NCBI GenBank assembly: GCA_965248075.1
Contig: CBDFIL010000001.1
Location: 62,001-126,000 of the forward strand
Length of the DNA: 64,000 nt
DNA from: VXNE01 sp965248075
Lineage (GTDB): Bacteria > Pseudomonadota > Gammaproteobacteria > Pseudomonadales > Azotimanducaceae
Direction: 5' to 3'
Shown here: piece after piece, positions 24,097 through 34,900 of the stretch
Layout of the letters: each line of letters begins with the position of its first letter
How positions within the stretch are numbered: position 1 is the first letter of the stretch
Notes under the pieces: generated by a model
What the model was told of the DNA's origin: nothing
Database searches by the model: none
What the model saw: only the letters and a program-made list of their open reading frames with translations
Translations under genes and position numbers: made by a program

Positions 24097-26757
24097 ATGT
24101 GCGGCTTGCCCGGACGCGCGGCCGCCATGGCCATCGTCCTGGTCGGCGGCGCCCTGACAATGCTTGGTGGCGCGTGGCTCGGTCAATCCCTGGGGTCGGC
24201 GAACGCCGCCGAAGCGTCGCAGTCGGGGCGTTCGCCTGCTGTCGAGGCAGGGGCGCCAATCACGAACGCCGACGACGCGGACGCATCCGAGACGGACGCC
24301 ACGGTACTGCGCTGGCTGTCGCGCCTGCGCTGGTGGCGGCTGCCACCCGGACGGCCGAGCACACCCGCGGTGGTGGCCGCATCCACCGACACCCTGACGG
24401 TCACCTGGCGTGCTCCGGAGAGCGTAGCGTTTGACATCGTCGAGTACGACGTCCAGTACCGCGCCAGCGGGAGCGACGCCTTTCTGGAACGCAGGGGCGA
24501 CGGCGCCGGCACGCGGGCGCTCATCGACGGTCTCGCCGAAGCCACGACCTATGAGCTACGGGTCCGGGCCGTGACCGAGCTGGGCTCCGGCGACTGGTCG
24601 GCAACCGCAACTGCGACCACCCTGGACGGAACGCCGAGGTTCGTGGAGGGCGAGACCGCCAGCCGGGAGATCGCCGAGAACGCGTCCGGTGAGCAGGCGG
24701 TCGGTGCGCCGCTTGTGGCGACCGCGGCGGGGCGGCCGTTGCGCTACGCACTCGGCGGCCCGAACGCGACGGCATTCGCCCTGGACTCCGAAACCGGTCA
24801 GCTACGCACGCGCGAGGGCGTCGCCTACGACCACGAGTCACAGCCGCAGCGTGCGCTGACGGTCACCGCGGAGGGACCCTTGGCGCGTACGGCCAGCATC
24901 GCCGTGACCGTCCAGGTCACCGACATCGACGAACCCCCCGGCGCACCCGGCATCCCGCGGACGGAGTTCGCGAGTCCCACCCGGCTGGTGCTCAGCTGGA
25001 CCGCGCCCGAAAACACGGGACCGCCGATCGAGGACTACGATCTGGAGTACCGGGCGTTCGGCGAAGAAACTGCGGATGCCGGCCATGAGGGGCCGGAGAA
25101 CATGGCCGAGCTTACCGGCCTCAGTCGCGATACGCGCTATACCTTCCGCGTTCGGGCCAGCAACGCGGAAGGGGTCGGCCCGTGGTCGCAAGAGGGCTCC
25201 GGACGCACGACACGACGCGGTACCGAAGGCGTCGACCCGTCGGCCGCGAACGAGCCACCTCGCGTATCGTCCACGCGACTGCCATCGGGGGCCACCGCCA
25301 CGGCGGGAGGGCGCGTGGAGACCTTCCGCGTGCAGGGTGCCTTCGAAGACCCGGCCGGGGAGATCCTGTACCTCGAGGCATCCTCGCGGAACCGTTCCAT
25401 CGCAACCGCCTCGCTCGAGGGAGGCGTCGTTGCGGTGCGTCCCCGCGCAGCCGGGCGGGCGACCATCGCAGTGACCGCATCGGACTCGCACGACGACTCG
25501 GTGGTGGGGACGTTCGATGTCGACGTACAGACGCCGAGCGTCCCCGACCCGGATGCAACCCTCGACCAGGCCGGCGACACCCTCACCCTGACGTTCACCG
25601 AGTTCTTCGAACCCGATGAGCGGCGCGCCTACGAGGTGGCTCTCCGGCAGAAAGCGCCCCGGGGCGGATGGAGCACGTCCTGCTTCGACACCCACAACTC
25701 CGGCACCTCGGCGGGCGATTTCAGGGTGTCCGCCGAGTTCGGCGTCGAGTCGCTCCTCGAGCCGGGCAATGCCTACGAAGTCGTGTACCGCCGCGTCGGC
25801 CACTTCTGCGTGGCTGCCAGGCCCACCGGTGTCTGGTCGCGCGTGGCGGAAGTCACCGCCCCGGGAGCCGTCGCGTTCGACATCGATGTCGTGTTCGTCG
25901 GCGACGCGTCCGCAACGCACCGGACGGCTTTTCGGACGGCGGCGGCCGAGTGGACGGAGATCGTCCAAACGAGCCTCGCGGACGTCGACTTCTCGACGCA
26001 ACCCGTGCCGGCCGACCAGTGCCTGCCCGGACAACCCGAAATCACCGACACCGTTGACGACCTGCGTGTCTACGTGAACCTGCGGTCCATCGACGGCGCG
26101 GGGGGGACGCTCGCAACTGCCCGAACCTGCGTCTACCGGCTGGCGTCCGGACTGCCCGTCCTGTCCGCGATCACGTTGGATACCGACGACCTGGAAGTGC
26201 GATCGAGCCGTCAGACGGAGCGCACGGCGATGCACGAGATCGCGCACGCACTCGGATTCGGTACGCGATGGTACGACCACAGCCTGGTCCGGTATCCGTC
26301 CCTGGACGCTGGCGGGGATCCCGTGGTCCCGGCGCCGGACACGCACTTCACGGGCGCCCTCGCGATCGCCGCGTTCGACGCGGCCGGCGGGACGGCGTAC
26401 AGGGACCCCGTCCCCTTGGAGAACACCGGCGGGGCCGGTAGCCAGGACGGGCACTGGCGGGAGTCCGTCTTCGGCTCGGAACTGCTGAGCCCCTCCGTGG
26501 CACCCGGCCAGATTCAGCCGTTGAGCGCCGTGACCATTCAGGCCCTCGCCGACATGGGCTACCGCGTGGACACATCACGCGCCGAGGCGTACTCGTTGCC
26601 CGCGCTCTCGCCGGTATTCGCACCGCCCGAAGGCGATGGGGGAACCGCGCCGCCGGGGAACTGCGTCGTCGTACCGGGGGGCACGGCAGTCGATGACGGC
26701 ACGCGCACCGCACTGCGATCCGACGCCGTCACGGTGCACCCCGCACCTCTCCGATGA
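24097..26757 (+). CDS. Secreted FN3/cadherin metalloprotease-like protein 1
   Basis: This 886-aa protein opens with a Sec-type signal (AIVLVGGALTMLGGAWL). After a WLSRLRWWRLPP motif come fibronectin III (about 86-180), a cadherin-like repeat (190-285), a second FN3 (290-375), a Big/FN3-like module and a metzincin-like domain with MHEIAHALGFGTRW (HExxHxxGxG, about residue 715) and later IQPLSAVTIQALADMGY, the C-terminal pattern of leishmanolysin-type peptidases. It is probably exported and acts on proteins outside the cell or at its surface. It is the only intact member of three tandem relatives. Confidence 0.8.
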   Translation: MCGLPGRAAAMAIVLVGGALTMLGGAWLGQSLGSANAAEASQSGRSPAVEAGAPITNADDADASETDATVLRWLSRLRWWRLPPGRPSTPAVVAASTDTLTVTWRAPESVAFDIVEYDVQYRASGSDAFLERRGDGAGTRALIDGLAEATTYELRVRAVTELGSGDWSATATATTLDGTPRFVEGETASREIAENASGEQAVGAPLVATAAGRPLRYALGGPNATAFALDSETGQLRTREGVAYDHESQPQRALTVTAEGPLARTASIAVTVQVTDIDEPPGAPGIPRTEFASPTRLVLSWTAPENTGPPIEDYDLEYRAFGEETADAGHEGPENMAELTGLSRDTRYTFRVRASNAEGVGPWSQEGSGRTTRRGTEGVDPSAANEPPRVSSTRLPSGATATAGGRVETFRVQGAFEDPAGEILYLEASSRNRSIATASLEGGVVAVRPRAAGRATIAVTASDSHDDSVVGTFDVDVQTPSVPDPDATLDQAGDTLTLTFTEFFEPDERRAYEVALRQKAPRGGWSTSCFDTHNSGTSAGDFRVSAEFGVESLLEPGNAYEVVYRRVGHFCVAARPTGVWSRVAEVTAPGAVAFDIDVVFVGDASATHRTAFRTAAAEWTEIVQTSLADVDFSTQPVPADQCLPGQPEITDTVDDLRVYVNLRSIDGAGGTLATARTCVYRLASGLPVLSAITLDTDDLEVRSSRQTERTAMHEIAHALGFGTRWYDHSLVRYPSLDAGGDPVVPAPDTHFTGALAIAAFDAAGGTAYRDPVPLENTGGAGSQDGHWRESVFGSELLSPSVAPGQIQPLSAVTIQALADMGYRVDTSRAEAYSLPALSPVFAPPEGDGGTAPPGNCVVVPGGTAVDDGTRTALRSDAVTVHPAPLR

Positions 26758-27863
26758 GCTGTCCACTCGGTACGTGACGCCGTCAACGTACTGCCCCACC
26801 TGTAGTACCTTGCTGGAGTCGTCCAAGCACCCCGATCGCGTGGAGCGGCTCAGATTGTAGCGAGAGGTACGGCCCTTCCGGCACCGAGCGACGTTGACGC
26901 CGATCGCCATGACGGCGGTGTTGGCGACCCTCGGGGCCAACCCGCTACCCGCAGGGCCGGCCGCCGACGACGAGAACGGCACAGCGGACGAAGCCGAGAC
27001 GGCGAGCGCGGCACGCCCCTGGCTGTCGCGCCCACGCTGGTGGCGGCAGCCCCCCGCAGCGCCCAAGCCCCCGCTGCTGACCCACGCGTCCGACGACCGC
27101 CTCACCGTCAGCTGGAACGCACCGGAGACCCTGGTATTCGACATCATCGACTACGACGTGCAGTACCGCACCGCGGACGGCGACACCTTCCTCGATTGGG
27201 AACACACCGGCACGATGAACGAAGCGACGATCGTCGGGCTCGCCGAGTCCACGGCCTACGAGGTCCGCGTCCGGGCAGCGCACGAACTTGCCGGTGGCGA
27301 TTGGTCGCCGCCCGTGGTGGCCGCAACCATCGAAGCAACGCCCAGATTCGCGGCAGGCGAGAGCGCCGTGAGGGAGATCGCCGAGAGCACACTGGCAGGT
27401 CGCGACATCGGCGTGCCCTTCCACGCCAGCGCCGGTGCGCGCGTGTTGCGTTATGGGCTGGAAGGGCCGAACGCAGACGCCTTCGCCATCGATCCGAACA
27501 CCGGCCAACTCCGCACGCGGGCCGGCGCGTCGTACGACCACGAATCCCGACCGCGCCTGGAGCTGACGGTCACCGCGACCGATCCTCGTGGACGCTCGGC
27601 CGGCATCGCGGTGCTCGTCACAGTCACCGACATTGACGAACCGCCTGGGCCCCCTGGCACACCGGAAGAACTGTCCGCGTCGTCGACGCGGCTGACCATC
27701 GGCTGGACGGAGCCCGGGAACACCGGCCCGCCGATCGAGGGTTACGACGCCCAGTACCGCCCGTTCGGCGGCGATTTCGTCCATGTCGAACACGAAGGCA
27801 CCGCCACGACCGCCGGCGTACCGCGGAACCTGTCAACGACTTTGAGACACCGTCGATTACGAT

Positions 27864-28865
27864 TTACTGAGCAGTCTCTCCTGTTGAGGATGTCACGGGT
27901 GGATTGATCCAGACCGCTTCGGGAAGGGGATCTGGTTTTGGGATGCCTCGAACGAAGCGTTCGGGATGACGGGTCCAGGCGGCTTGAAGGGTCCTCCCGC
28001 GGTGTTCCAGCACGCTCTGGGCTCGATGATGATGGACGTCGTCCGGGGTGAGCATCGCGATCCCGCCGTGGCGATGCTCGGTGTTGTACCAAGGGAAGAA
28101 CGTTCGGCAGAAGGCGATCGCGGCGGTGATGTCGTGGAAGCGGCCAGGGAAGCCGGGGTGGTACTTCAGGGTCTTGAACTGCGCCTCGGAGAACGGGTTG
28201 TCGTCGGACACCTGGGGGCGGCTCAGTGAGCGGGTCACGCCAAGATCGGCGAGCAGTTGTGCGGTGCACTTGCTGGTCATCGGCGCGCCGCGGTCGGAGT
28301 GCAGTGTGAGCACCTGGGGCTGGACGCCCTGTTTGTGGCAGCTCTCTTCGATGAGCCGACCGGCCAGCACCGAGTTCTCCCGGTCGGCGACCATCCAGCC
28401 GACCGCGTAGCGGCTGAAGATGTCGAGCACGACGTAGAGGTAGAAGTACGTCCACTTCGTCGGCCCCAACAGCTTGGTGATGTCCCAGGACCAGGTCTGG
28501 TTCGGCGCCGTGGCCACCAGCTCGGGTTTGGTGTACTGGGGATGCTCACGCTGATTGCGCCGCTCGCGGACCGGCTGATCCGCGGCCAGGATCCGATACA
28601 TCGTCCGCTCCGAGCACAGGTAGTGGCCTTCGTCGAGCAGCGTCGCCACGACCTCCGCCGGCGCACGGTCGACGAAGCGTGGGCCGGCGAGCACATCGAG
28701 GACCTGCTCGCGCTCGACTTCACACAGCGCCCGGGCGGGCGTTGGACGGGGCTGCTGGTGCCCGGGAGTTGACCTCTGACGACGGTAGAAGGTCGCCCGT
28801 GACACGCCCAGCGCCTGGCAGGCCGGCGCCACACCGACCTGCACTGCAAGCGGTTGGGCGGCCAT
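27864..28865 (-). CDS. IS3-family transposase OrfB
   Basis: This 333-aa protein has an N-terminal HTH_21-like region (YLCSERTMYRILAADQ) and an rve integrase core with DDE residues in WSWDITKLLG, LHSDRGAPMTS and NPFSEAQFKTLKY. Its start overlaps the OrfA stop in a TGATG arrangement, so it may be made by coupling as well as by frameshifting. It performs the copy-out/paste-in steps of IS3 transposition. Confidence 0.92.
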   Translation of the reverse strand: MAAQPLAVQVGVAPACQALGVSRATFYRRQRSTPGHQQPRPTPARALCEVEREQVLDVLAGPRFVDRAPAEVVATLLDEGHYLCSERTMYRILAADQPVRERRNQREHPQYTKPELVATAPNQTWSWDITKLLGPTKWTYFYLYVVLDIFSRYAVGWMVADRENSVLAGRLIEESCHKQGVQPQVLTLHSDRGAPMTSKCTAQLLADLGVTRSLSRPQVSDDNPFSEAQFKTLKYHPGFPGRFHDITAAIAFCRTFFPWYNTEHRHGGIAMLTPDDVHHHRAQSVLEHRGRTLQAAWTRHPERFVRGIPKPDPLPEAVWINPPVTSSTGETAQ

Positions 28866-29347
28866 CAGGAGCGCGGCGCGCGTTCGAGGTTCAATCCCAG
28901 CAGCCCGGCAACTTTTCCCTGCACGTCCAGGATCGTGTGCGCGGTGTGCAACTCGTGCTCCAGACGAGCCACCTGCGCCTCCAACGCGCGCACCTTCGCA
29001 TCCAGCGGATTGCGTTCGGCCGGTTTCACGCCACGCTTCTTCGCGGCCAACTCCCGCAGCGAGCCCTTGCGGCGCGCCTTGCGCCAGGCCGTCAGATGCG
29101 AGCTGTACAACCCCTCGCGGCGAAGCAGCCGACCCACCTCGCCGCGCTGCGTGCAGCGCTCCGCCTCCTCCAGGATTCGCAGCCGATACTCTGCGCTGAA
29201 CTGGCGCCGCGTCGGCTTGGCCACGACCTCCGGGTCCGGGGTCGGTCTTGCGCGTCCGGCCCCGGGGGCCTCGTCGCTACGCTCCTCGACCCCCAGGGCC
29301 GGAAGGGAAACCTCTTTCAATGTCATCGCGTCTCTCTCTGCCGTCAT
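28865..29347 (-). CDS. IS3-family transposase OrfA
   Basis: The product is about 160 aa. A helix-turn-helix is visible in RRQFSAEYRLRILEEAERC and GEVGRLLRREGLYSSHLTAW, followed by a leucine-zipper-like helix (KVRALEAQVARLEHELHTAH). This is the DNA-binding subunit that recognises the IS ends. It is transcribed leftward, opposite to the interrupted host gene. Confidence 0.9.
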   Translation of the reverse strand: MTAERDAMTLKEVSLPALGVEERSDEAPGAGRARPTPDPEVVAKPTRRQFSAEYRLRILEEAERCTQRGEVGRLLRREGLYSSHLTAWRKARRKGSLRELAAKKRGVKPAERNPLDAKVRALEAQVARLEHELHTAHTILDVQGKVAGLLGLNLERAPRS

Positions 29348-31947
29348 CAGTCTTCATCTCCACCGCCCTACAGTAATTCCAAAGGTTGATGGTGTCTCAG
29401 TGATGTTGGCAGAGAGGGCCGGGCTTGCGACGTGCCACCCGCTATCAGTTCCACGTGCGCGCCATCAACGCCGAAGGCGTCGGCGCCTGGTCCGAGCGCG
29501 GCTCGGGACGTACCACCGGACGGGGCGGTGGTGGTGGCAGTAGTGGTGGAACCTCGCCGCCGCCTCCGCCACCACCGCCCCCTTCGGGAACGAACGCGCC
29601 GCCGGTATTCGTCGGACCGGTGCACTTCTCGGTGCCCGAGAAGGTGGCGCAGGTCGGGGTGACGCAGGCCGACGACCCGGACGCCAGTGACAACATCACC
29701 GGCTACGTGATCACAGGCGGGGCCGACGCAAGTGCGTTCAGCATCAACTCGGGCGGCACGCTACGCTTCGTAAGCACACCGGACTTCGAAGCTCCGACGG
29801 ACGTCACGAGCACCGATCCTTCCAACGCGCCTCTGGACAACACGTACGTGATCGTCGCGACAGCCACCGGTGGCGTCGGCACCCGCGCGCTGACGGTCGA
29901 CCAGGTCATCACCGTCGCGGTGACGAACGTCGCCGAGACCCCCGCCAGGCCGTCCGCGCCAAACGTCTCGTCCTCGAGTGTAGACAGTCTGGCGGTGCAT
30001 TGGTCGGAGCCGGATACGGACGGCCCACTGGTGCGGGACTACGATCTGCGTTATCGCGTAGTAGGCAGCACGGACGACTTCGATGATTGGGACCACGAAG
30101 GCGCCGGGTTCGTCGCTACCATCTCCAGCCTCCCATCGGCCATGGAGCATGAAGTCCAGGTCCGCGCACGCAACGACGATGGAGTCAGCCTCTGGTCGCC
30201 CTCCGGACGCGGGACGACGGTGGACTCGACACCGAGCGTCACGAGCGTGACCCTCGTCTCCGACGCGGGCCCGGATGCCAAATACCTGCTTGGCGACACC
30301 ATCGAGGTGGCCGCGACCTTCAGCGAGCCCGTCGAGGTCGACACAACGGATGGCACACCGCAGATCGGACTGACCATCGGTTCGACGCCGCGCACGGCGG
30401 ACTACGTGCGGGGATCGACCCGCACCGTGCTGGTATTCTCCTACGAGGTCACCGGGTCGGATGCCGACACGAACGGCGCCTCCGTCACCGCGAACAGCCT
30501 GACGGCCAACAGCGGGACCGTCCGCAAGCGCGATTCGACAGTGAACGCAGCCCTCGCCCACGGCGCCGTGTCGGACCAATCGGCCCACCAGGTCGACGGC
30601 TCCACCGCCTCGACCACCCGCCCCGGGGGTGTCGTCGAGACATTCCCGTTCGTCGCGTCCGGAACCTACGCCGGCGATCTCCAGGCCTGCATCTACTTCT
30701 CGCCGTCGACCCGGAACTGCAACTTCTCGCGCCTGCCGTACCTCGGCGCCGAGACGAGCAGTCCCTCTCGCTCCAACATCATGCGGCGGGTGCTCGTGTC
30801 CCATCGCTGGATGGGCGAGAACTTCCGCGACATGCTCGCACGCATGCCCTACGAGGTGCGGCTGCTGTTCCGGTCGGTACGGGTGTCGTCATCGCAAGCG
30901 ACATCCGGCCCGCGTACTACAGCGCGTTCCGTGGCGCGATCTACCTCGATCCCGCCTACGTGGCGCTGACCCCGGAGCAGCGCGCCGCGATCACGGACGA
31001 GCAGGACTACCGAACCGACTTTGGCCGGGATCTCCAGTTCGAAATACCCTGGCGCTTCGTGCGCGACAACCGCTGGATGCGGGCGCATAGCGGCCCGGAC
31101 GGCTCCCGCAGCCTGGAGACCATGATGCCTTTCCTCGGGTACCTCTTGGTCCACGAGCTCGGGCACGCCGCCGACTACATCCATCCGGATCGGATCGCGG
31201 ACTTCTTCGACAGCGAGAGGCCTCAGGACGTGGCTGACAACCAGGGGTCGAAGGACCTCACCGCCTCCTATCCGCTCACCTCGCAGACGCTCGACGATCT
31301 GGCGGGAGTCTCGTTTCACGGCAACACCGCGACCGCCGCCCAGAAGGCGCGCCTGCCCGCCAGTCTAGTCAACGAGTTCGCGAACGACGGCGCGGTTCAC
31401 TACTACTCCTACTCCACGATCCGGGAGGACTTCGCCAACAATTTCGATGCCATCATGATGAGCTTCCTGTTCCGCTGGGAGAGGGACGTCGCCCTCACGG
31501 ACAAGGGCTCCGACCACGACACCTCGTCCGACAACTTGGTGGCCTGGGGCCAGCGCGGCAGGATCGGCGACTCGGCCGTGGTGCAACGCGTTCGCTCGGT
31601 GGTCCAGACCGTCTACTCGGGCGAGCCCGACATCCTCGGCTCGCTCGAACACTACCTCGACAACCTGCCGGCGCCGACAGCCATGCGCGCCGGTGAGACG
31701 TGGGAAGAGAATGTCGTCCTTGGCGCACAGTCCAACCTCGCGCCGACGCTCCGGCCACAATCCCCACAGGTGCGCCTGGACGACCTCCTCGACACGCGTC
31801 TCCCCCACTGAGCCATGCAACGCAGCGCCCGTCCCGCCGGCACTTGCAGACGGTAGCGGGGGCGGCACAATCCACCTACAAGACAGCACCACCCCTTCGT
31901 AGCGCAACAAGGCGCCGCGACACGACCATAGTTTGCCGTCCCCCCGA

Positions 31948-34900
31948 ATGCACAGACGACTGCGAATCTGCCTGACGCTGACCATGCTGGCGGTACTCCT
32001 CACCCGCATGCAGGCGTCTGTGCATCCGGACGTGCCCGCCGCCGAAGCGCTGACACCCGCGCACGCCGCCTCCGCCGAGGACGAGGCGACTGGCAACGAC
32101 GACGCCCCCGGCCTGATCCCGTGGCTGCTGCGAGCCCGCTGGTGGCGCCAGCTTCCGGAGCGGCCGGACCCGCCGATCCTGGATAACGTCTCCAGCGACC
32201 GGATGACCGCGACCTGGACACCCCCCGACAGTACTGTCTTCCCCGTCACCGACTACGACCTGCAGTACCGGGCCAGCGGGGCCGCAGACTTCCAGGATTG
32301 GGACCATGCGGGAACCGCCACACAAGCCACGATCCACGGCTTGCAGGCCGACACGACCTACCGGGTGCGGGTTCGGGCCGCGAGTGAACTCGGCGCCGGC
32401 GACTGGTCCGAGGGGTCTGCCGCCACGACCACCGATGCAACGCCGAGGTTTGCCGAAGGCGATAACGCAACCCGCGAGATCGCCGAGAATACGCCCGCCG
32501 ACCAGGCGGTGGGCGCACCGCTCACGGCGACGGGAGGTAGCGGGACGTTGCGCTACAGTCTGGAAGGAGCCGACGCCGGCGCCTTTGCGATCGACGGCAC
32601 GACCGGTCAGGTCACGACGCGGGGCGGTGTCGATTACGACTTCGAGACCCAGCCGCGATACAGATTGACCGCCGAGGCCTCGGACCCGGCTGGGGACACA
32701 GCACGCATCGCCGTGATCGTGGTCGTCACCGATGTGGACGAACCGCCCGGTGTCCCCGGAACGCCGGCAGCCGCGTCGACGGCGTCCACGAGCCTGACCG
32801 TCCGCTGGACAGCGCCAGTGAACACGGGCCCCCCCATCCAGGACTACGACGTTGAGTACCGCGAGTTCGGCGGGGACTTCGTGGACGCCGCGTACGACGG
32901 TACCGCCACAAGTTTCCGCATCGCGGGTCTGACGCGGGCCACACGCTATCAGGTCCGGGTCCGCGCGACCAACGCCGAGGGTACCGGCCCGTGGTCCGCC
33001 CGCGGCAGTGTGCGGACAGCCGGCAGCGGTGGTGGGGGCGGGGGCGGGGGTGGCGGGGGTGGCGGTGGCGGTAGCAGCGGCGGCGGCGGAACGGGTGGCG
33101 GCGGAACGACTGTACGCACTCCCGTCTTCCCGTCCACGGCAGGCTTCACCGTAGGCGAAAACACCGTGGAAGTCGGCACGGTCCGCGCGTCCAATGCCAG
33201 CGCCCACACGATCGCCACCGGCGCCGACGGCAGCGCGTTCGAGACCGACAACGTCGGCGCGTTGCGCTTCCAGGACCCCCCGGACTACGAACGCCCGAGC
33301 GACGTCACGGTGGTCGACCCACCGAACGATGCGCGCAACAACGTCTATGTCGTGACGGTGATGGCGACCGCCGGGAGCGGGACCAACGCCCGCAGTGCGA
33401 CGCAGACCGTCACCGTGCGGGTCACGGACACCGCCTTTGAGGCGCCTCTGATCACCAGCGCGACGGCGCTGTCGTCGACGGAGATCTCCCTGTCCTGGGA
33501 GCCCCGGGACAACGCCGGTCCGTCGATCCAGGACTACGTCGTGCGGTACCGGGCCGTCGGTGCGCGGGACTTCGACGACGCCGACCACCGGGGGTTGTCG
33601 AGGTCCGCGACACTGCCCGATCTGACCCCCGCGACCGCCTACGAGATCCAGGTACGCGCCGTGAACGGCAACGGTCCGAGCCAGTGGTCCACCCCGGTCA
33701 ACGTCACCACCGGAGTCAACCGGCCGCCCGAGTTCGCGTCGTCGGACTACCCGCGCATGCTGGCCGAGAACACCGACGCCGGCGAGAGCGTCGGCGCACC
33801 CGTATTCGCCACCGATTCGGACCCCGACGACCTGGTCTACCGTCTCGGTGGGAGAGACGCGGCCAGCTTCGACGTCGACGCCGACAGCGGCCAGATCCGG
33901 ACGCGCGCGGGCATCGACTACGACTACGAGTCCAGGGACGGCTTCGCACTCACCGTGAGCGTCGAAGACGGCCACGTCGGCGCGCGCGCGCCGACGTCAC
34001 CGTGGAGGTCATCGACGAACGGGAGCCGCCCGCACGGGTCCGGCGCCCCGCGGTGATCGCTTCCACGCTCAGCAGCCTCACGGTCCGCTGGGCAGCGCCC
34101 GAGAACACCGGGCCGCCGATCACGGACTACGACTACCGCCATCGCCGCGACGTCGCCGGCCAACCCTGGACCGAGGTGACCAACACCACGCTGACCTCGA
34201 CGCAGGTCACCATCGGCAGCCTCATGGCCCAGACCGACTACCTGGTCGAGGTGCTGGCGAAGAACGACGAAGGGGAAGGCGACTGGTCACCGACGGCGGA
34301 GGGCACCACCGCCAACAACCAGACGCCGAGGTTCCGGGAGGGCTTGAGCACCGCCCGGCGACTGCCGGAGAACACGTCCGGAAGCACCGCCATCGGCTCC
34401 GCGGTTTCGGCCACCGACAGCGATGGCGGCACGCTCGTCTACAGCCTCGAGGGCACCGCGGCGAGCCTGTTCGACTTCGACACGGGCAGCGGGCAGCTCA
34501 GTACCCGCAACTCGATCACCTACGACCACGAAGACGCCGCCCGCCACGAGCTGACGGTGCGTGTCGTGGACGGCCAGGGCGGCAGCGCGTCGATCGACGT
34601 CACGATCGAGGTGGCGGACGTCCGCGAGCCGCCGGCGAAACCCGCCGCCCCGGGGGTCACGACCCGGTCATCGAAGCGTCTGGCCGCAAGCTGGACCGCG
34701 CCGGACAACACCGGCCCAGCCATCACCGACTACGACTATCGCTACGGTACCGACGGGGTGCGATGGACCACCGTCGCCAACACCACCCTCACCGAGACGG
34801 ACGTCGAGATCGACAGGCTGACTCCCGACACCGGATACCAGGTCCAGGTCCGCGCGTCCAACGACGAGGGTTCCAGCGTGTGGTCGGACTCCGGAACGGC

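Larger units (their letters stand above)
27831..29411 (-). mobile_element. IS3-family insertion sequence (about 1.58 kb)
   Basis: It lies inside the FN3-2 gene. The ends are imperfect inverted repeats: TGTCAACGACTTTGAGACACC at the left and, inverted, TGCCAACATCACTGAGACACC at the right. The core TGAGACACC is exact. Two overlapping leftward genes encode the transposase. No convincing target duplication was found and the host frames on the two sides do not match after excision, so the exact boundaries or a nearby indel remain open. Confidence 0.8.
26894..31811 (+). pseudogene. FN3/cadherin metalloprotease-like protein 2, interrupted by IS and frameshifted
   Basis: Starts are TTG 26894 or ATG 26909. 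The left part encodes a short signal-like segment, PWLSRPRWWRQPP, FN3, cadherin and half of a second FN3, which stops inside the IS. It resumes after the IS at about 29425 (RRATRYQFHVRAINAEG), with a Gly/Pro linker, cadherin-like, FN3 and SwmB-like domains. A one-base deficit at about 30873 shifts the frame before the final peptidase-like domain (YLLVHELGHAADYIHP, ending 31811). The zinc motif HELGH belongs to a different peptidase type from proteins 1 and 3. Presently it cannot make a full product. Confidence 0.8.

Noticed and set aside
21700..24186. An 828-codon leftward frame opposite to lon, and a 919-codon frame opposite to the TonB receptor (42738-45497)
   Set aside because: Both are antisense artefacts of third-position GC; the sense genes have complete family motifs.
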